Positions 25,907 through 35,408 of a stretch of 64,000 nucleotides of DNA are shown here, in pieces; positions within the stretch are counted from its first letter, which is position 1; every line of letters starts with the position of its first letter. A model generated the notes under the pieces. It was not told the origin of the DNA. It made no database searches and worked only from the letters and a program-made list of their open reading frames with translations. Location: assembly GCA_016218415.1 (NCBI GenBank), contig JACRED010000020.1, positions 1 to 64,000 on the forward strand. The letters are read 5' to 3'. The DNA is from Nitrosomonadales bacterium (lineage in GTDB: Bacteria; Pseudomonadota; Gammaproteobacteria; Burkholderiales; Gallionellaceae). The translations under genes were made by a program, and so were the position numbers.

Positions 25907-26194
25907 ATGGATAGTCTATTGAATTATCTCGGTTCTGATATCACCCATGTCTGGATAGTTGGGGTTGGAATTGCCATTGCCATTCTTCCCTACAACAAGA
26001 GGCTATTTGGTCAAGATGCGAATATGTATCTTGTTGCTATCGGAGTCGCATTGATATGGCCAATCTTCGCGTTATTTGCTGCGAAAGAAATAGTTGGCGA
26101 GTATCTGTGGGCATGGATCGAATTTCTTTCAAAGGGCCGTTACCGATCCGAAAAAAGCTGGAGAAATATTAATCGTGTAGATAGAGATAACTAA
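25907..26194 (+). CDS. small two-helix membrane protein, unknown
   Basis: 95 residues with two hydrophobic segments (about 14-31 and 40-60) and a basic, Asn-rich C-terminal tail. It begins 12 bases after metH. Base composition is visibly more AT-rich than its neighbours and no clear ribosome site is seen. I do not recognise a family. It could be a genuine small membrane protein or a recently acquired one; it is immediately followed by a palindromic repeat. Confidence 0.5.
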   Translation: MDSLLNYLGSDITHVWIVGVGIAIAILPYNKRLFGQDANMYLVAIGVALIWPIFALFAAKEIVGEYLWAWIEFLSKGRYRSEKSWRNINRVDRDN

Positions 26195-26227
26195 TAAGAG
26201 TGTGGCTCGCGAAGCAAGCGTAGCCCG

Positions 26228-26308
26228 GTAGGGCGCAATAACCAACGGGCATTGCGCCGTAGGAATCAAGAACATTCGGTGCAATGCGCTGCGCTTATTG
26301 CACCCTAC
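26228..26308. repeat. GTAG-type palindromic repeat (REP-like), copy 2
   Basis: Begins GTAGGGCGCAATAA and ends TTATTGCACCCTAC; the inner part ATTGCGCC...GGTGCAAT also pairs. The right arm is almost identical to the right arm of copy 1 at 1009-1098 (GGTGCAATGCGCTGCGCTTA). Confidence 0.78.
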
Positions 26309-26337
26309 GATAATTAACCACAAAGGAAATACGCAAC

Positions 26338-27024
26338 ATGACCACCCTCATCAAAACCGACACCAAACTAGGCGAAGGCGCAGAAGCGCAGGCCGGACAG
26401 ACCGTGATCGTGCATTACACCGGCTGGCTCTACGACGAAAGCGCACCGGACAACAAGGGCGCGAAGTTTGACAGCTCGCTGGACCGCAACGAGCCGTTCG
26501 ATTTCCCCCTCGGTGCGGGGCATGTGATCCGGGGTTGGGACGAGGGTGTGCAGGGTATGAAGGAAGGCGGTCACCGGACGCTCGTTATCCCGTCCGAGAT
26601 GGGTTATGGCGCAAGCGGTGCAGGCGACGACATTCCGCCGCATGCGAAGTTGGTATTCGATGTGAAGCTGCTCAAGGTGATCAAGACCGACATGGTCGAT
26701 ACCAAGGTCGGCGAAGGCGCAGCGGCACAGGCCGGGCAGCACGTGACCGTGCATTACACCGGATGGCTGTTCGACAAGAATGCGCCGGATAACAAGGGCC
26801 GCAAGTTCGACAGCTCGCGCGACCGCAACCAGCCGTTCGAATTTCCGCTCGGGATGGGCCATGTGATCCAGGGCTGGGACGCCGGTGTGCAGGGCATGAA
26901 GGTCGGCGGACAACGCACGCTGACGATCCCGCCGGAGATGGGCTACGGCAAGCGCGGCGCGGGCGGGGTGATTCCGCCAAATGCCACGCTGGTGTTCGAT
27001 GTCGAATTGCTTGGAATCATCTGA
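26338..27024 (+). CDS. tandem double-FKBP peptidyl-prolyl isomerase
   Basis: 228 residues made of two complete FKBP domains (about 1-115 and 116-228). Each has HYTGWL, KFDSS-DRN-PF, FPLG-GHVI-GWD-GVQGMK and the terminal P-AKL/ATLVFDV-LL strand. No signal peptide is present, so it is cytoplasmic, and would catalyse cis-trans isomerisation of prolyl bonds and may chaperone. AAAGGA precedes the ATG. The second domain resembles the neighbouring single-domain gene more than the first domain, which points to local duplication. Confidence 0.93.
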   Translation: MTTLIKTDTKLGEGAEAQAGQTVIVHYTGWLYDESAPDNKGAKFDSSLDRNEPFDFPLGAGHVIRGWDEGVQGMKEGGHRTLVIPSEMGYGASGAGDDIPPHAKLVFDVKLLKVIKTDMVDTKVGEGAAAQAGQHVTVHYTGWLFDKNAPDNKGRKFDSSRDRNQPFEFPLGMGHVIQGWDAGVQGMKVGGQRTLTIPPEMGYGKRGAGGVIPPNATLVFDVELLGII

Positions 27025-27061
27025 CACCCAATTACGAAATTTATCGACCGGAGAGGATCAA

Positions 27062-27517
27062 ATGAAACGCACCCCCTTACTGCCGCTGGCGCTGATATTA
27101 TCTGCCAGTCTGTTTTCAACCACCGCCTGCTCTGAGCAGGCTGCACCACCCAAGACGGAGACGAGCAACATGAGCAAACTGATCACGACCGACGTAAAGC
27201 TTGGAGAGGGCGATCTGGCAACAGCCGGCAAAAGCGTTTCGGTACATTACACCGGCTGGCTGTTCGATGCGGCCGCAAAGGAATACAAGGGCAAGAAGTT
27301 CGACAGCTCGCGCGACCGCAATGAGCCGTTCGTGTTCCCGCTCGGCGGCGGGCGCGTAATCAAGGGCTGGGACGCGGGTGTCGAGGGCATGAAGGTGGGC
27401 GGACAGCGCACGCTGATCATTCCGGCAAGCATGGGCTATGGCACACGCGGCGCAGGCGGGGTGATTCCGCCGAATGCGACGCTGGTGTTTGATGTGGAGC
27501 TGCTGGGCGTTCACTAG
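27062..27517 (+). CDS. exported FKBP-type peptidyl-prolyl isomerase (probable lipoprotein)
   Basis: 151 residues: a signal peptide ending [13 protein letters not shown] (C23 could be lipid-modified, though the lipobox is imperfect), then one FKBP domain (VHYTGWLFD to FDVELLGVH). It would fold periplasmic proteins. It lies 37 bases after the tandem FKBP gene and ends directly at a CCGTTCG inverted repeat. GAGAGGATC lies before the ATG. Confidence 0.92.
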   Translation: MKRTPLLPLALILSASLFSTTACSEQAAPPKTETSNMSKLITTDVKLGEGDLATAGKSVSVHYTGWLFDAAAKEYKGKKFDSSRDRNEPFVFPLGGGRVIKGWDAGVEGMKVGGQRTLIIPASMGYGTRGAGGVIPPNATLVFDVELLGVH

Positions 27518-27592
27518 CCGTTCGTGGTGAGCTTGTCGAACCATGAGCGGCTCAATTAACCGCACACCCTTCGACAGGCTCAGGGCGAACGG
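27518..27592. repeat. inverted repeat CCGTTCG...CGAACGG, copy 2
   Basis: Starts immediately after the FKBP stop codon. It has the same two arm types as 4264-4341, but in exchanged order. It may serve as a transcript-end structure, though no U-tract follows. Confidence 0.75.
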
Positions 27593-27613
27593 TTATTTAT
27601 TATCAACCGAACG

Positions 27614-27967
27614 ATGAACCTGATCTCGCACCCGCTGCTGGTCACCGCGCTGATGCTGGCGGTGTCCAATCTGTTCATGACTTTCGCGTGGTACGGGCAC
27701 CTGAAGAATCTGGCGACATCGCCCTGGTACATCGCGGCGCTGGTCAGCTGGGGCATCGCGCTGTTCGAATATCTGATCCAGGTTCCGGCGAACCGCATCG
27801 GCTACACCGCGATGGATCTTGGGCAGTTGAAAATATTGCAGGAGGTCATCACGCTGTCGGTGTTCGTGCCCTTCGCGGTGTTGTACATGGGCCAGCCGCT
27901 AAAGTGGGACTATCTGTATGCGGGACTGTGCCTGATGGGCGCGGTGTATTTTATTTTCAGGACATAA
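27614..27967 (+). CDS. DMT/DUF486-family small membrane protein
   Basis: 117 residues with four hydrophobic helices and the family signature WYGHLKNL...SWGIALFEYLIQVPANRIGY. Members resemble half-size drug/metabolite transporters; the substrate is unknown. The gene stands alone between two repeats. Confidence 0.88.
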   Translation: MNLISHPLLVTALMLAVSNLFMTFAWYGHLKNLATSPWYIAALVSWGIALFEYLIQVPANRIGYTAMDLGQLKILQEVITLSVFVPFAVLYMGQPLKWDYLYAGLCLMGAVYFIFRT

Positions 27968-27973
27968 ACCTTT

Positions 27974-28034
27974 CCCTCACCCGCCCTGCCGGGCACCCTC
28001 TCCCGCAGGCGGGAGAGGGGAAGGGGAGAGGGTG
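27974..28034. repeat. CCCTC-ACCCGC / GCGGGAGAGGG repeat, intergenic copy
   Basis: A GC-rich imperfect palindrome (CCCTCTCCCGC-AGGC-GGGAGAGGGG core) just before mpl. A related copy lies inside the amgK coding sequence at 60094-60135. Confidence 0.65.
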
Positions 28035-28052
28035 TTGTAAATAGGACAAGAA

Positions 28053-29378
28053 ATGCACATCCACATCCTCGGCATCTGCGGCACTTTCATGGGCGGCATC
28101 GCGGCCATCGCGAAGCAATCGGGTTATCGCGTCACCGGCTGCGACGCTAACGTCTACCCGCCGATGAGCACGCAACTGATGGCGCAGGGTATCGAGCTGA
28201 TCGAGGGCTGGGGTATCGAACAACTTGATCTCAAGCCGGATGTGTTCGTCATCGGCAACGTGGTGTCGCGCGGCAATCCGCTGATGGAGGAAATACTCAA
28301 CCGCAACCTGCCCTATGCCTCCGGCCCGCAGTGGCTGGCGGAAACGCTGTTGCGCGACAAGTGGGTATTGGCAGTGGCGGGCACGCACGGCAAGACGACG
28401 ACCAGTTCTATGCTGGCGTGGATACTGGAATACGCCGGGCTGAATCCGGGCTTTCTGATCGGCGGCGTGCCGCAGAACTTTGGCATCTCGGCGCGGATCA
28501 CCGAGTCGCCGTTCTTCGTGATCGAAGCCGACGAATACGACACCGCGTTCTTCGACAAGCGTTCCAAATTCGTGCACTACCGCCCGCGCACTGCGATCCT
28601 CAACAATCTGGAATTCGATCACGCCGACATCTTCGCCGACCTCGCTGCGATCGAGTTGCAGTTCCACCATCTGGTGCGCACCGTGCCCAGCAACGGCCTG
28701 ATCGTGTGCAACGGGCGCGAGGATTCGTTGCGGCGCGTCATCCAGCGCGGCGGCTGGACGCCGGTGGAGAAGTTCGGCAGCGACGACGGCTGGAACATAG
28801 CCGCCGATAACCGCGTGACCTTCAACGGTGTCACGCAGGGCATGCTGCAATGGGAATTGATGGGCGAACACAACCGTATGAATGCGCTCGCGGCACTGGC
28901 CGCTGCACGCCATGCCGGTGTGCCCGTCGCACAGGGACTGGCGGCGCTGGCCGAATTCAGCAACGTGAAGCGCCGCATGGAAGTGCGCGGGGTCGTGAAC
29001 GGCATCACCGTGTACGACGACTTCGCGCATCACCCCACCGCGATCGATACGACCGTCGCCGGGCTGCGCCACAGGGTCGGCAAGGCAAGGATATTAGCCG
29101 TGCTGGAGCCGCGCTCCAACACGATGAAGCTGGGCGTGATGAAAGACGCGCTGCCCGGCAGCCTGAAAGATGCCGACCTGGTGTTCTGCTACGCCGGCAA
29201 TCTCGGCTGGGATGCGCGCGGTGCGCTCGCGCCGCTGGGCGATAAAGCTGTAGTGAAGGACGATCTCGACGAACTCATCGCAGCCATCGCTGCCGCCGCG
29301 AAATCAGGCGACCACATTCTGGTAATGAGCAACGGCGGGTTCGGCGGGATACACGAGAAGCTGCTGAAGCGCTTGTAG
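28053..29378 (+). CDS. mpl: UDP-N-acetylmuramate:L-Ala-gamma-D-Glu-meso-DAP ligase
   Basis: A 441-residue Mur-ligase-family enzyme that reattaches recycled murein tripeptide to UDP-MurNAc. Visible are the GICGTFMGG nucleotide loop, GTHGKTTTSSML ATP-binding loop, and the substrate-domain NGITVYDDFAHHPTAI motif. It fits with amgK and murU elsewhere in the window, which also recycle cell-wall pieces. The stop codon lies within a perfect palindrome (29375-29402) shared with convergent ntrC. Confidence 0.95.
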   Translation: MHIHILGICGTFMGGIAAIAKQSGYRVTGCDANVYPPMSTQLMAQGIELIEGWGIEQLDLKPDVFVIGNVVSRGNPLMEEILNRNLPYASGPQWLAETLLRDKWVLAVAGTHGKTTTSSMLAWILEYAGLNPGFLIGGVPQNFGISARITESPFFVIEADEYDTAFFDKRSKFVHYRPRTAILNNLEFDHADIFADLAAIELQFHHLVRTVPSNGLIVCNGREDSLRRVIQRGGWTPVEKFGSDDGWNIAADNRVTFNGVTQGMLQWELMGEHNRMNALAALAAARHAGVPVAQGLAALAEFSNVKRRMEVRGVVNGITVYDDFAHHPTAIDTTVAGLRHRVGKARILAVLEPRSNTMKLGVMKDALPGSLKDADLVFCYAGNLGWDARGALAPLGDKAVVKDDLDELIAAIAAAAKSGDHILVMSNGGFGGIHEKLLKRL

Positions 29379-29402
29379 GGGCACGGCGCGCCGTGCCCCT
29401 AC
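29375..29402. repeat. perfect 28-bp palindrome spanning both mpl and ntrC stop codons
   Basis: GTAGGGGCACGGCG followed directly by its exact complement CGCCGTGCCCCTAC. The TAG of mpl (29376-29378) and the TAG of ntrC (29399-29401, minus) are both inside the GTAG/CTAC ends. It could act as a bidirectional transcript-end hairpin, without a U-tract. Confidence 0.9.
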
Positions 29403-30799
29403 GGCTCCTGATTATCCAGCCCCAGATCCTGGATCTTGCGCGTCAGGGTGTTGCGCCCGATGCCGAGCAGCGTGGCGGCTTCGATGCGGCGGCCGCCGGT
29501 ATGATGCAGGGCTTGCAGGATCAGGGTGCGCTCGAACTGCGCGGTGAGCGTGTCCATGATGCGTTCGTCGCCGCGCTGCAATGCCAGGGCCGCATGCTGT
29601 CCCAGCGCCGCGCTCCAATCGCCGTTGCCGGCAGCACCCGCACCGCTCTCATCGCGCCATTCAGGCGGCAGGTCGGCGATCTCCACCATCTGCGACGGCG
29701 TCATCACAGTCAGCCAGTGACAGAGATTTTCCAGCTGGCGCACATTGCCCGGAAAATCCTGCGTACTGAGATGCTGCAGTGTCGCGTCGCTGAAGCGCTT
29801 CTGCTCGACATTCAGTTCGCGCGCGCTCTTCTGCAGGAAATATTTCGCCAGCAGCGGGATGTCCTCGCGCCGTTCGCGCAACGGCGGCAGGCGCAACCGG
29901 ATCACGTTCAGCCGGTGGAACAGGTCTTCGCGGAAAAGTCCCTGTTTGACGCGCTCGTCCAGATTCTGGTGCGTCGCGGTGATGATGCGCACGTTGGCCT
30001 TGATCGGCTGATGGCCTCCGACACGGTAGAAGTTGCCGTCCGACAGCACGCGCAGCAGGCGGGTTTGCAGATCGGCGGGCATGTCGCCGATCTCGTCGAG
30101 GAACAGTGTGCCGCCCTCGGCCTGCTCGAAACGTCCGTGCCGTGTCGCCGCCGCGCCGGTGAACGCGCCGCGCTCGTGGCCGAACAGTTCCGATTCGAGC
30201 AGATCCTTGGGTATCGCGGCGGTGTTGATCGCGATGAACGGCTTGTCTGCGCGCGGGCTGTGGCGGTGCAGCGCGCGCGCCACCAGTTCCTTGCCGGTGC
30301 CCGATTCGCCGTTGATCAGCACGGTGGCATGGGACTGCGATAGGCGACCAATGGCGCGAAACACTTCCTGCATCGACGGTGCCTGGCCCAGTATGTCGGT
30401 CGCCACTTCCACATCTTCGGCACCACCCGATTTGCGTTTGCTTTGTTCGATCGCGCGCCGGATCAGTTCGATCGCGTGGTTGATATCGAACGGTTTGGGC
30501 AGGTATTCGAATGCGCCGCCCTGAAATGCCGAGACGGCGCTTTCCAGATCGGAATAGGCGGTCATGATGATGACCGGGATGTGCGGATAGCGCTGGTGCA
30601 GCGCATGCAGAAAATCCAGTCCTGAGCTGCCGGGCATACGGATGTCGCTGACCACGACTTGCGGTGTCTCGTGGCCCAGCGCGCGCAATGCGTCATCGGC
30701 GCTGGCAAAACTCTTGAACTCGATGTCCTCGCGGGTCAGGGCTTTTTCCAGCACCCAGCGTATGGAACGGTCGTCGTCGATAATCCAGACAGATTTCAT
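29399..30799 (-). CDS. glnG: nitrogen regulation response regulator NtrC
   Basis: 466 residues: receiver (phospho-Asp in [10 protein letters not shown]), sigma-54-interacting AAA+ domain (Walker [15 protein letters not shown] loop, Walker B LDEIGDMP) and a C-terminal Fis-type helix-turn-helix ([22 protein letters not shown]). It activates sigma-54 promoters under nitrogen limitation; likely targets in this window are glnA, torF-glnK-amtB, nasT and the nrt operon. ATG 30799 is preferred over GTG 30808 because AGGTG is correctly spaced. Confidence 0.96.
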   Translation of the reverse strand: MKSVWIIDDDRSIRWVLEKALTREDIEFKSFASADDALRALGHETPQVVVSDIRMPGSSGLDFLHALHQRYPHIPVIIMTAYSDLESAVSAFQGGAFEYLPKPFDINHAIELIRRAIEQSKRKSGGAEDVEVATDILGQAPSMQEVFRAIGRLSQSHATVLINGESGTGKELVARALHRHSPRADKPFIAINTAAIPKDLLESELFGHERGAFTGAAATRHGRFEQAEGGTLFLDEIGDMPADLQTRLLRVLSDGNFYRVGGHQPIKANVRIITATHQNLDERVKQGLFREDLFHRLNVIRLRLPPLRERREDIPLLAKYFLQKSARELNVEQKRFSDATLQHLSTQDFPGNVRQLENLCHWLTVMTPSQMVEIADLPPEWRDESGAGAAGNGDWSAALGQHAALALQRGDERIMDTLTAQFERTLILQALHHTGGRRIEAATLLGIGRNTLTRKIQDLGLDNQEP

Positions 30800-30808
30800 G
30801 ATATTCAC

Positions 30809-31849
30809 CTAAGGAAGCGGAAGCAGCACAGTGAAGCAGGTGCGCCCCGGCTCGCTGTCAAATTCAATCGTGCCGTGGTGCTGGTTGACGAAATCCTGCG
30901 CCAGCGTCAGCCCCAAACCATGCCCGTCGGCGCGGCCCGACACCAGCGGATAAAAGACCTTGTCGCGCAATTCCGGCGGGATGCCGGGACCATTGTCGAT
31001 GATCTGCACCATCACCGCCAGCCGGTGGCGGCGTTTGATCAGCGTCACCTGCCTGGCGATACGGGTGCGCAGAACGATCACGCCGCTGCCCTGCATCGCC
31101 TGCGCCGCGTTGCGCACGATGTTGAGCATGGCCTGGATCAACTGCTCCTTGTCGCCGACCAACGCGGGCAGGCTGATGTCGTAATCGCGCTGTATTCTCA
31201 GGCCTTCCGGCATCTCTGCCAGCACCACGCTGCGTACCCGTTCCAGCACTTCGTGGATATTGAGCGCGCTGTAGTGTGTGGCATTTTGCGGGGAGAGCAA
31301 TTTTTCCATCAGCGAGCGCAGCCGGTCCGCCTCCTGCACGATGACCTGGGTGTATTCGCGCAGAGCCGGTTTTTCCAGCTCCTGCTCGAGCAACTGCGCC
31401 GCGCCGCGTATCCCGCCGAGCGGATTCTTGATCTCGTGCGCGAGATTGCGCAACAACAGGCGGCTGGCCTGGGTCTGGTCGAGCATCTGCTCCTCGCGCG
31501 CCAGCTTCAGCGGCCGGTCCATCGCATGGAATTCCAGCAGCAAATAACGTTTGCCCAAAGGCAGCGGGGTTGCGGCGCAGCGCAGTTGCAGCTTGCCATG
31601 CGCGTGGGTGCCCAGGATCAGGTCATGCTCGATATAGCAGGCATTGTTGTGCACCGCCTGCTGCATCGCGCTGGCCAGCTGCTCGGTATTTGTAAACACC
31701 TGCTGCAAGGGATGGGCGAGCAGATTCTTGCCGCTCACGTCGAACAGTTGTTCCGCCGCCGGATTCAGATAGACGATGCGCGACTCGTCATCCAGCAGGA
31801 TGACGGCCGTTGAAAGATGCTCGAGGGTCAGGTAGGAAAAGTCTGGCAT
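30809..31849 (-). CDS. glnL: nitrogen regulation sensor kinase NtrB
   Basis: 346 residues: a PAS domain (about 1-110), histidine box NLAHEIKNPLGGIRG and kinase boxes NIVRNAAQAM, DNGPGIP and GHGLGLTLAQ. It phosphorylates or dephosphorylates NtrC under PII control. The ntrC coding region begins 9 bases later. A sigma-54 motif ends 13 bases upstream of the ATG, so a transcript from it would be nearly leaderless. No Shine-Dalgarno is seen. Confidence 0.95.
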   Translation of the reverse strand: MPDFSYLTLEHLSTAVILLDDESRIVYLNPAAEQLFDVSGKNLLAHPLQQVFTNTEQLASAMQQAVHNNACYIEHDLILGTHAHGKLQLRCAATPLPLGKRYLLLEFHAMDRPLKLAREEQMLDQTQASRLLLRNLAHEIKNPLGGIRGAAQLLEQELEKPALREYTQVIVQEADRLRSLMEKLLSPQNATHYSALNIHEVLERVRSVVLAEMPEGLRIQRDYDISLPALVGDKEQLIQAMLNIVRNAAQAMQGSGVIVLRTRIARQVTLIKRRHRLAVMVQIIDNGPGIPPELRDKVFYPLVSGRADGHGLGLTLAQDFVNQHHGTIEFDSEPGRTCFTVLLPLP

Positions 31850-31861
31850 ATTATCTACACA

Positions 31862-31876
31862 GCAGAAAACATGCCA
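31862..31876 (-). promoter_or_regulatory. sigma-54 promoter candidate for ntrBC
   Basis: Minus-strand TGGCATGTTTTCTGC has exact GG-N10-GC spacing and resembles the glnA site. The predicted start is at about 31850, one base before the ntrB ATG. Confidence 0.6.
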
Positions 31877-31886
31877 AATGCAGAAT

Positions 31887-32354
31887 TCATTGTTGCTTGA
31901 GTTTGGACAGCTCGGTTTTAAGCGCGACTATGTTTTGTTCGTGCAACTCAACCTCTTCGTCCAATAATTTGATCTTGGCTTCGTATCTTTCGACATTCCG
32001 GTAAGTCTTGCCGTCCTGCCCGGTGAACACTTCAGGACTTGCCTCCTTCAGGTTCTGCCGTGCTTCCGCGAGCAACTTCTCTTCGGCATCCAGTTCGTCC
32101 TGGAGGATCTTCCGGCGCATGTCATCCCGATTTTTCTGTGTTTCCCTGTTCACCCTCGGGAATTCTTCGGGCGACTTCGCTTTGGCGGGAGGAACCATCG
32201 TGGGCAACGGCTCCAGATTGAGCTTTTTGCCGCCCTTGATCGGCGCGCTGGAATAGGTGACATGTCCATCCGCATCGATGGCCTTGTAAATTTCAGCCTG
32301 CGCCAATACCGGACAGGCCAGCAGCATGTACATCAGCACATATTCGAGTTTCAT
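31887..32354 (-). CDS. DUF4124-domain exported coiled-coil protein
   Basis: 155 residues: a signal peptide (cleavage near AQA-EIYK), a short DUF4124 motif (IYKAIDADGHVTYSSAPIKGGKKLNLEPLP), and a charged helical tail (about 75-155). Such proteins are common next to ntrBC/glnA in this group; their function is unknown. ATG 32354 is chosen over an upstream frame because of its signal peptide. It has its own sigma-70-like promoter. Confidence 0.85.
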   Translation of the reverse strand: MKLEYVLMYMLLACPVLAQAEIYKAIDADGHVTYSSAPIKGGKKLNLEPLPTMVPPAKAKSPEEFPRVNRETQKNRDDMRRKILQDELDAEEKLLAEARQNLKEASPEVFTGQDGKTYRNVERYEAKIKLLDEEVELHEQNIVALKTELSKLKQQ

Positions 32355-32381
32355 GATCGTGTTCCCGGAATCAACGCGGCA

Positions 32382-32410
32382 AGTATAGGGCAAGCTTACT
32401 ACCCAGACAA
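32382..32410 (-). promoter_or_regulatory. sigma-70 promoter of the DUF4124-ntrBC group
   Basis: On the minus strand TTGTCT, a 17-bp spacer and TATACT; the predicted start lies about 25 bases before the ATG at 32354. Confidence 0.7.
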
Positions 32411-32421
32411 ACAATTACCAC

Positions 32422-32457
32422 GCAAAGAAAACGGGGCTTGCGCCCCGTTTTCTTTGC
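32422..32457 (-). terminator. intrinsic terminator of glnA
   Basis: A perfect 16-bp stem GCAAAGAAAACGGGGC with its complement and a 4-nt loop. The T-rich 3' arm (TTTTCTTT) lies downstream of the glnA stop on the minus strand. Confidence 0.88.
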
Positions 32458-32473
32458 TGTCAGAACTACCGGC

Positions 32474-33889
32474 TTAGATGCTGTAGTACATATCGAACTC
32501 GACCGGGTGAGTGGTCATGCGAATGCGGTTCACCTCCTCCATCTTCAATGCGATGTAAGCATCGATGAAGTCGCTGGAGAACACGCCGCCGCGGGTCAGG
32601 AACTCGCGATCCTTGTCCAGATGAGCCAGGGCTTCATCCAGCGAGGCACACACGGTCGGGATCTTTGCGTCTTCTTCCGGCGGCAGGTCGTACAGATTCT
32701 TGTCGGCAGGATCGCCGGGGTGAATCTTGTTCTGGATGCCGTCCAGACCCGCCATCATCAATGCCGCAAAACACATGTACGGGTTCGCGGTCGGATCAGG
32801 GAAGCGTGTCTCGATGCGGCGCGCCTTGTCGCTGGCCACATGCGGGATGCGGATCGACGCGGAACGGTTCTTCGCCGAATAAGCCAGCTTCACCGGAGCC
32901 TCATAGTGAGGAACCAGACGCTTGTAGGAGTTGGTGCCCGGGTTGCAGATCGCGTTCAATGCCTTGGCGTGCTTGATGATACCGCCGATGTAGAACAGCG
33001 CGGTCTCGGACAGGCCGGCATAGCCGTTACCCGCGAACAGGTTCTTGCCGCCCTTCCAGATCGACTGGTGCACGTGCATGCCGGAGCCGTTGTCGCCGAC
33101 GATGGGTTTGGGCATGAATGTCGCGGTCTTGCCGTACTGGTGAGCGACGTTGTGCACAACATATTTCAATGCCTGTGTCTGGTCGGCGCGACGCACCAGC
33201 GTGTTGAACTTGGTGCCGATCTCGCATTGGCCCGCGGTCGCCACTTCATGGTGATGCACTTCGACTTCGATGCCGATGTCTTCGAGCGCCAAACACATCG
33301 CGGCGCGAATGTCGTTCAGGCTGTCGACCGGCGGAACAGGGAAGTAACCACCCTTGACCATCGGGCGATGGCCGGTATTGCCGCCCTCGAATTTCTCGCC
33401 CGTTGCCCAGGCAGCTTCTTCGGAGTTGATCTTCAGCGAGCAGCCGGACATATCAACCGACCAGTTAACCGAATCAAATATGAAGAATTCCGGCTCCGGG
33501 CCGAAGTAGGCGGTATCACCGATGCCGCTGGATTTGAGGTAAGCCTCGGCACGCTTGGCGATGGATCGCGGATCGCGGTCATAGCCCTTGCCGTCGGTCG
33601 GCTCGATCACGTCGCAGGTGATCACCAGCGTGTTCTCGTCCATGAACGGATCAAGGTAAGCGGTCTCGGGATCCGGCATCAGCAGCATGTCAGAAGCCTG
33701 GATACCCTTCCAGCCGGCGATCGAGGAGCCGTCAAAAGCATGGCCTTCCTCGAACTTTTCCATCCCGACATATTTGGCGGGCACACCTACGTGCTGCTCT
33801 TTACCGCGCGTGTCGGTAAAACGGAAATCCACGAATTTGACATCGCGGTCTTTGATCATCTTCAACACATCATTTGCCGACATCGACAT
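32474..33889 (-). CDS. glnA: glutamine synthetase type I
   Basis: 471 residues; makes glutamine from glutamate and ammonia, the entry point for the ammonium produced by NirBD or imported by AmtB. It has the beta-grasp start ([17 protein letters not shown]), the ATP-site signature [16 protein letters not shown] and the adenylylation tyrosine in [14 protein letters not shown] 33889 has GGGAG six bases upstream; ATG 33883 is the alternative. A sigma-54 promoter and an NtrC palindrome lie upstream. Confidence 0.97.
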   Translation of the reverse strand: MSMSANDVLKMIKDRDVKFVDFRFTDTRGKEQHVGVPAKYVGMEKFEEGHAFDGSSIAGWKGIQASDMLLMPDPETAYLDPFMDENTLVITCDVIEPTDGKGYDRDPRSIAKRAEAYLKSSGIGDTAYFGPEPEFFIFDSVNWSVDMSGCSLKINSEEAAWATGEKFEGGNTGHRPMVKGGYFPVPPVDSLNDIRAAMCLALEDIGIEVEVHHHEVATAGQCEIGTKFNTLVRRADQTQALKYVVHNVAHQYGKTATFMPKPIVGDNGSGMHVHQSIWKGGKNLFAGNGYAGLSETALFYIGGIIKHAKALNAICNPGTNSYKRLVPHYEAPVKLAYSAKNRSASIRIPHVASDKARRIETRFPDPTANPYMCFAALMMAGLDGIQNKIHPGDPADKNLYDLPPEEDAKIPTVCASLDEALAHLDKDREFLTRGGVFSSDFIDAYIALKMEEVNRIRMTTHPVEFDMYYSI

Positions 33890-33948
33890 AACTTTCTCCC
33901 AAAACAATTAATAATTGAACAGCAAACCAACAAACCCGAAATTCCAAA

Positions 33949-33964
33949 TGCAGAAAATGTGCCA
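33949..33964 (-). promoter_or_regulatory. sigma-54 promoter of glnA
   Basis: Minus-strand TGGCACATTTTCTGCA: full TGGCAC, GG-N10-GC spacing and a TGCA -12 element. The predicted start is near 33938, about 49 bases before the ATG. Confidence 0.88.
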
Positions 33965-34058
33965 AACCTGTCCGCATAACAGGGCAGCATTGTGCCACAA
34001 GCACATCATATGGCGCACAAAAACTTCGCACCAAAAACGAGCGTCACCCGGAAGATTT

Positions 34059-34075
34059 TGCACTAATTTTGTGCA
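34059..34075. promoter_or_regulatory. NtrC-binding palindrome upstream of glnA
   Basis: TGCACTAATTTTGTGCA has TGCAC/GTGCA arms and N7, like known NtrC sites. It is centred about 129 bp upstream of the predicted glnA start and overlaps the 3' end of the CDF transporter gene. Confidence 0.8.
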
Positions 34076-35253
34076 TGATTGCGATGCACATGCACTGCTC
34101 GAAATATATCATCGTTATGCACCCATTCATCACAGCTTGCCTGTAGCGCATCGGCTTGTGCGGCAACTTGCCGATTTGCGGGCAAATATATCTCCGCATC
34201 AACCTTGCCATCCAGATAATGAAACACCACCCGGTGGTCCGACAGTTTGAAATCCCCGATGCGTTCAGACAAGCGGGCCAGCAGAACGGGACGACTGGGC
34301 AGGTGCGCGTTCGGTTTGGCCTGCATGTCGTCTTCCGGATCGATATGCACCATCACATCCAGCACGTGGTGGTTCTTGAGTACCGCGTGGCGCGCCAATT
34401 CGGCGATGTAATGTCCTTCCGAAACGCTGATTTTGGGATCGACCATGATGTGCGCATCGACCAGCGCATTGTCGGCCATCTTGCGGGTGCGCAATTCATG
34501 CAGGCCGCGCACCCCGTGCGTATTGAGCAGGGTTTGCCGGATCGCCTCGACTTCCTCTTCATCCAGCCCCGTATCGATGAGTTCCGCCATTGCTTCCAGC
34601 GCCAATTTGCCGCCCATGTGCGCGATCATCACGCCCACTACCGCGGCGGCAAGCAGATCGAAGAATGTATAGCCGAGCAGGTTGCCGATCACACCGACGA
34701 TGACCACCAGCGAGGAGGCGGCGTCTGAACGCGCATGCCACGCGTTCGCCACCAGCATCTGCGAACGCACCCGTTTCGCCACCGCCAGCATGTAGCGGAA
34801 CATGCCTTCCTTGGCTATCAACGCGAGCACCGCAATGGCGAGCGCCAGAGGATTGACCGCCTGCAGCGCCTCCGGATGCTGCAATCTCATCGCTGCCGCC
34901 ACCAGCAATATCACGCCGAGCACCGCCAGGAATGTCCCCAGAATCAGCGTCGCGGCGGTTTCCACCCGTGCGTGACCGTAGGGATGATTGGCATCGGCGT
35001 GTTTGTTCCCGTGCCGGTTGGCATACAGCACCAGCACATCGGACAACAGATCAGACAGCGAGTGCAAGCCGTCAGCCATCAGCGCTTGCGAGTGCGCAAA
35101 AAATCCGCCAATAACCTGGAAGAACGTCAGCATTACATTGATCGCGATGCTCACCCAGGTGCTCTTCTGCGCGGCGGCATAGCGCTCCGGATGGGTCGGT
35201 TCGAATGCCCCGATGGCGGCTTGGGTTTGTCCTGGATGGGTGTGCTTTTTCAT
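34063..35253 (-). CDS. cation diffusion facilitator family transporter
   Basis: 396 residues: six predicted membrane helices (about 35-230), metal-site motifs ADGLHSLSD (helix 2) and HARSDAASS (helix 5), and a long cytoplasmic C-terminal domain of ferredoxin-like type. Members export Zn, Fe, Co or Mn in exchange for protons. Metal specificity cannot be fixed by eye. ATG 35253 is chosen because the upstream 40 residues look unlike the family and no ribosome site supports them. Confidence 0.9.
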   Translation of the reverse strand: MKKHTHPGQTQAAIGAFEPTHPERYAAAQKSTWVSIAINVMLTFFQVIGGFFAHSQALMADGLHSLSDLLSDVLVLYANRHGNKHADANHPYGHARVETAATLILGTFLAVLGVILLVAAAMRLQHPEALQAVNPLALAIAVLALIAKEGMFRYMLAVAKRVRSQMLVANAWHARSDAASSLVVIVGVIGNLLGYTFFDLLAAAVVGVMIAHMGGKLALEAMAELIDTGLDEEEVEAIRQTLLNTHGVRGLHELRTRKMADNALVDAHIMVDPKISVSEGHYIAELARHAVLKNHHVLDVMVHIDPEDDMQAKPNAHLPSRPVLLARLSERIGDFKLSDHRVVFHYLDGKVDAEIYLPANRQVAAQADALQASCDEWVHNDDIFRAVHVHRNHAQN

Positions 35254-35408
35254 GGCGATTGCGCTAGTATACGTCCGTGTTGCGGCACTGATTCTACACT
35301 CACTGTGCGCTGCCTGCGGCCGGGAATCGGATGCGGCGTTGATTGCTTTCGCGCAGCATAGCATCCGCTGCAACTCCTTAACATCTCGCTATTGAAGAAA
35401 GAGCCACC

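Noticed and set aside
32438-33979. Plus-strand open frame opposite glnA
   Set aside because: Antisense shadow over a certain glnA gene, its terminator and its sigma-54 promoter.
33984-33997. Second TGGCAC near glnA as an additional sigma-54 promoter
   Set aside because: The GG-to-GC spacing is 9 rather than 10, which sigma-54 does not tolerate well; the downstream site has perfect spacing.
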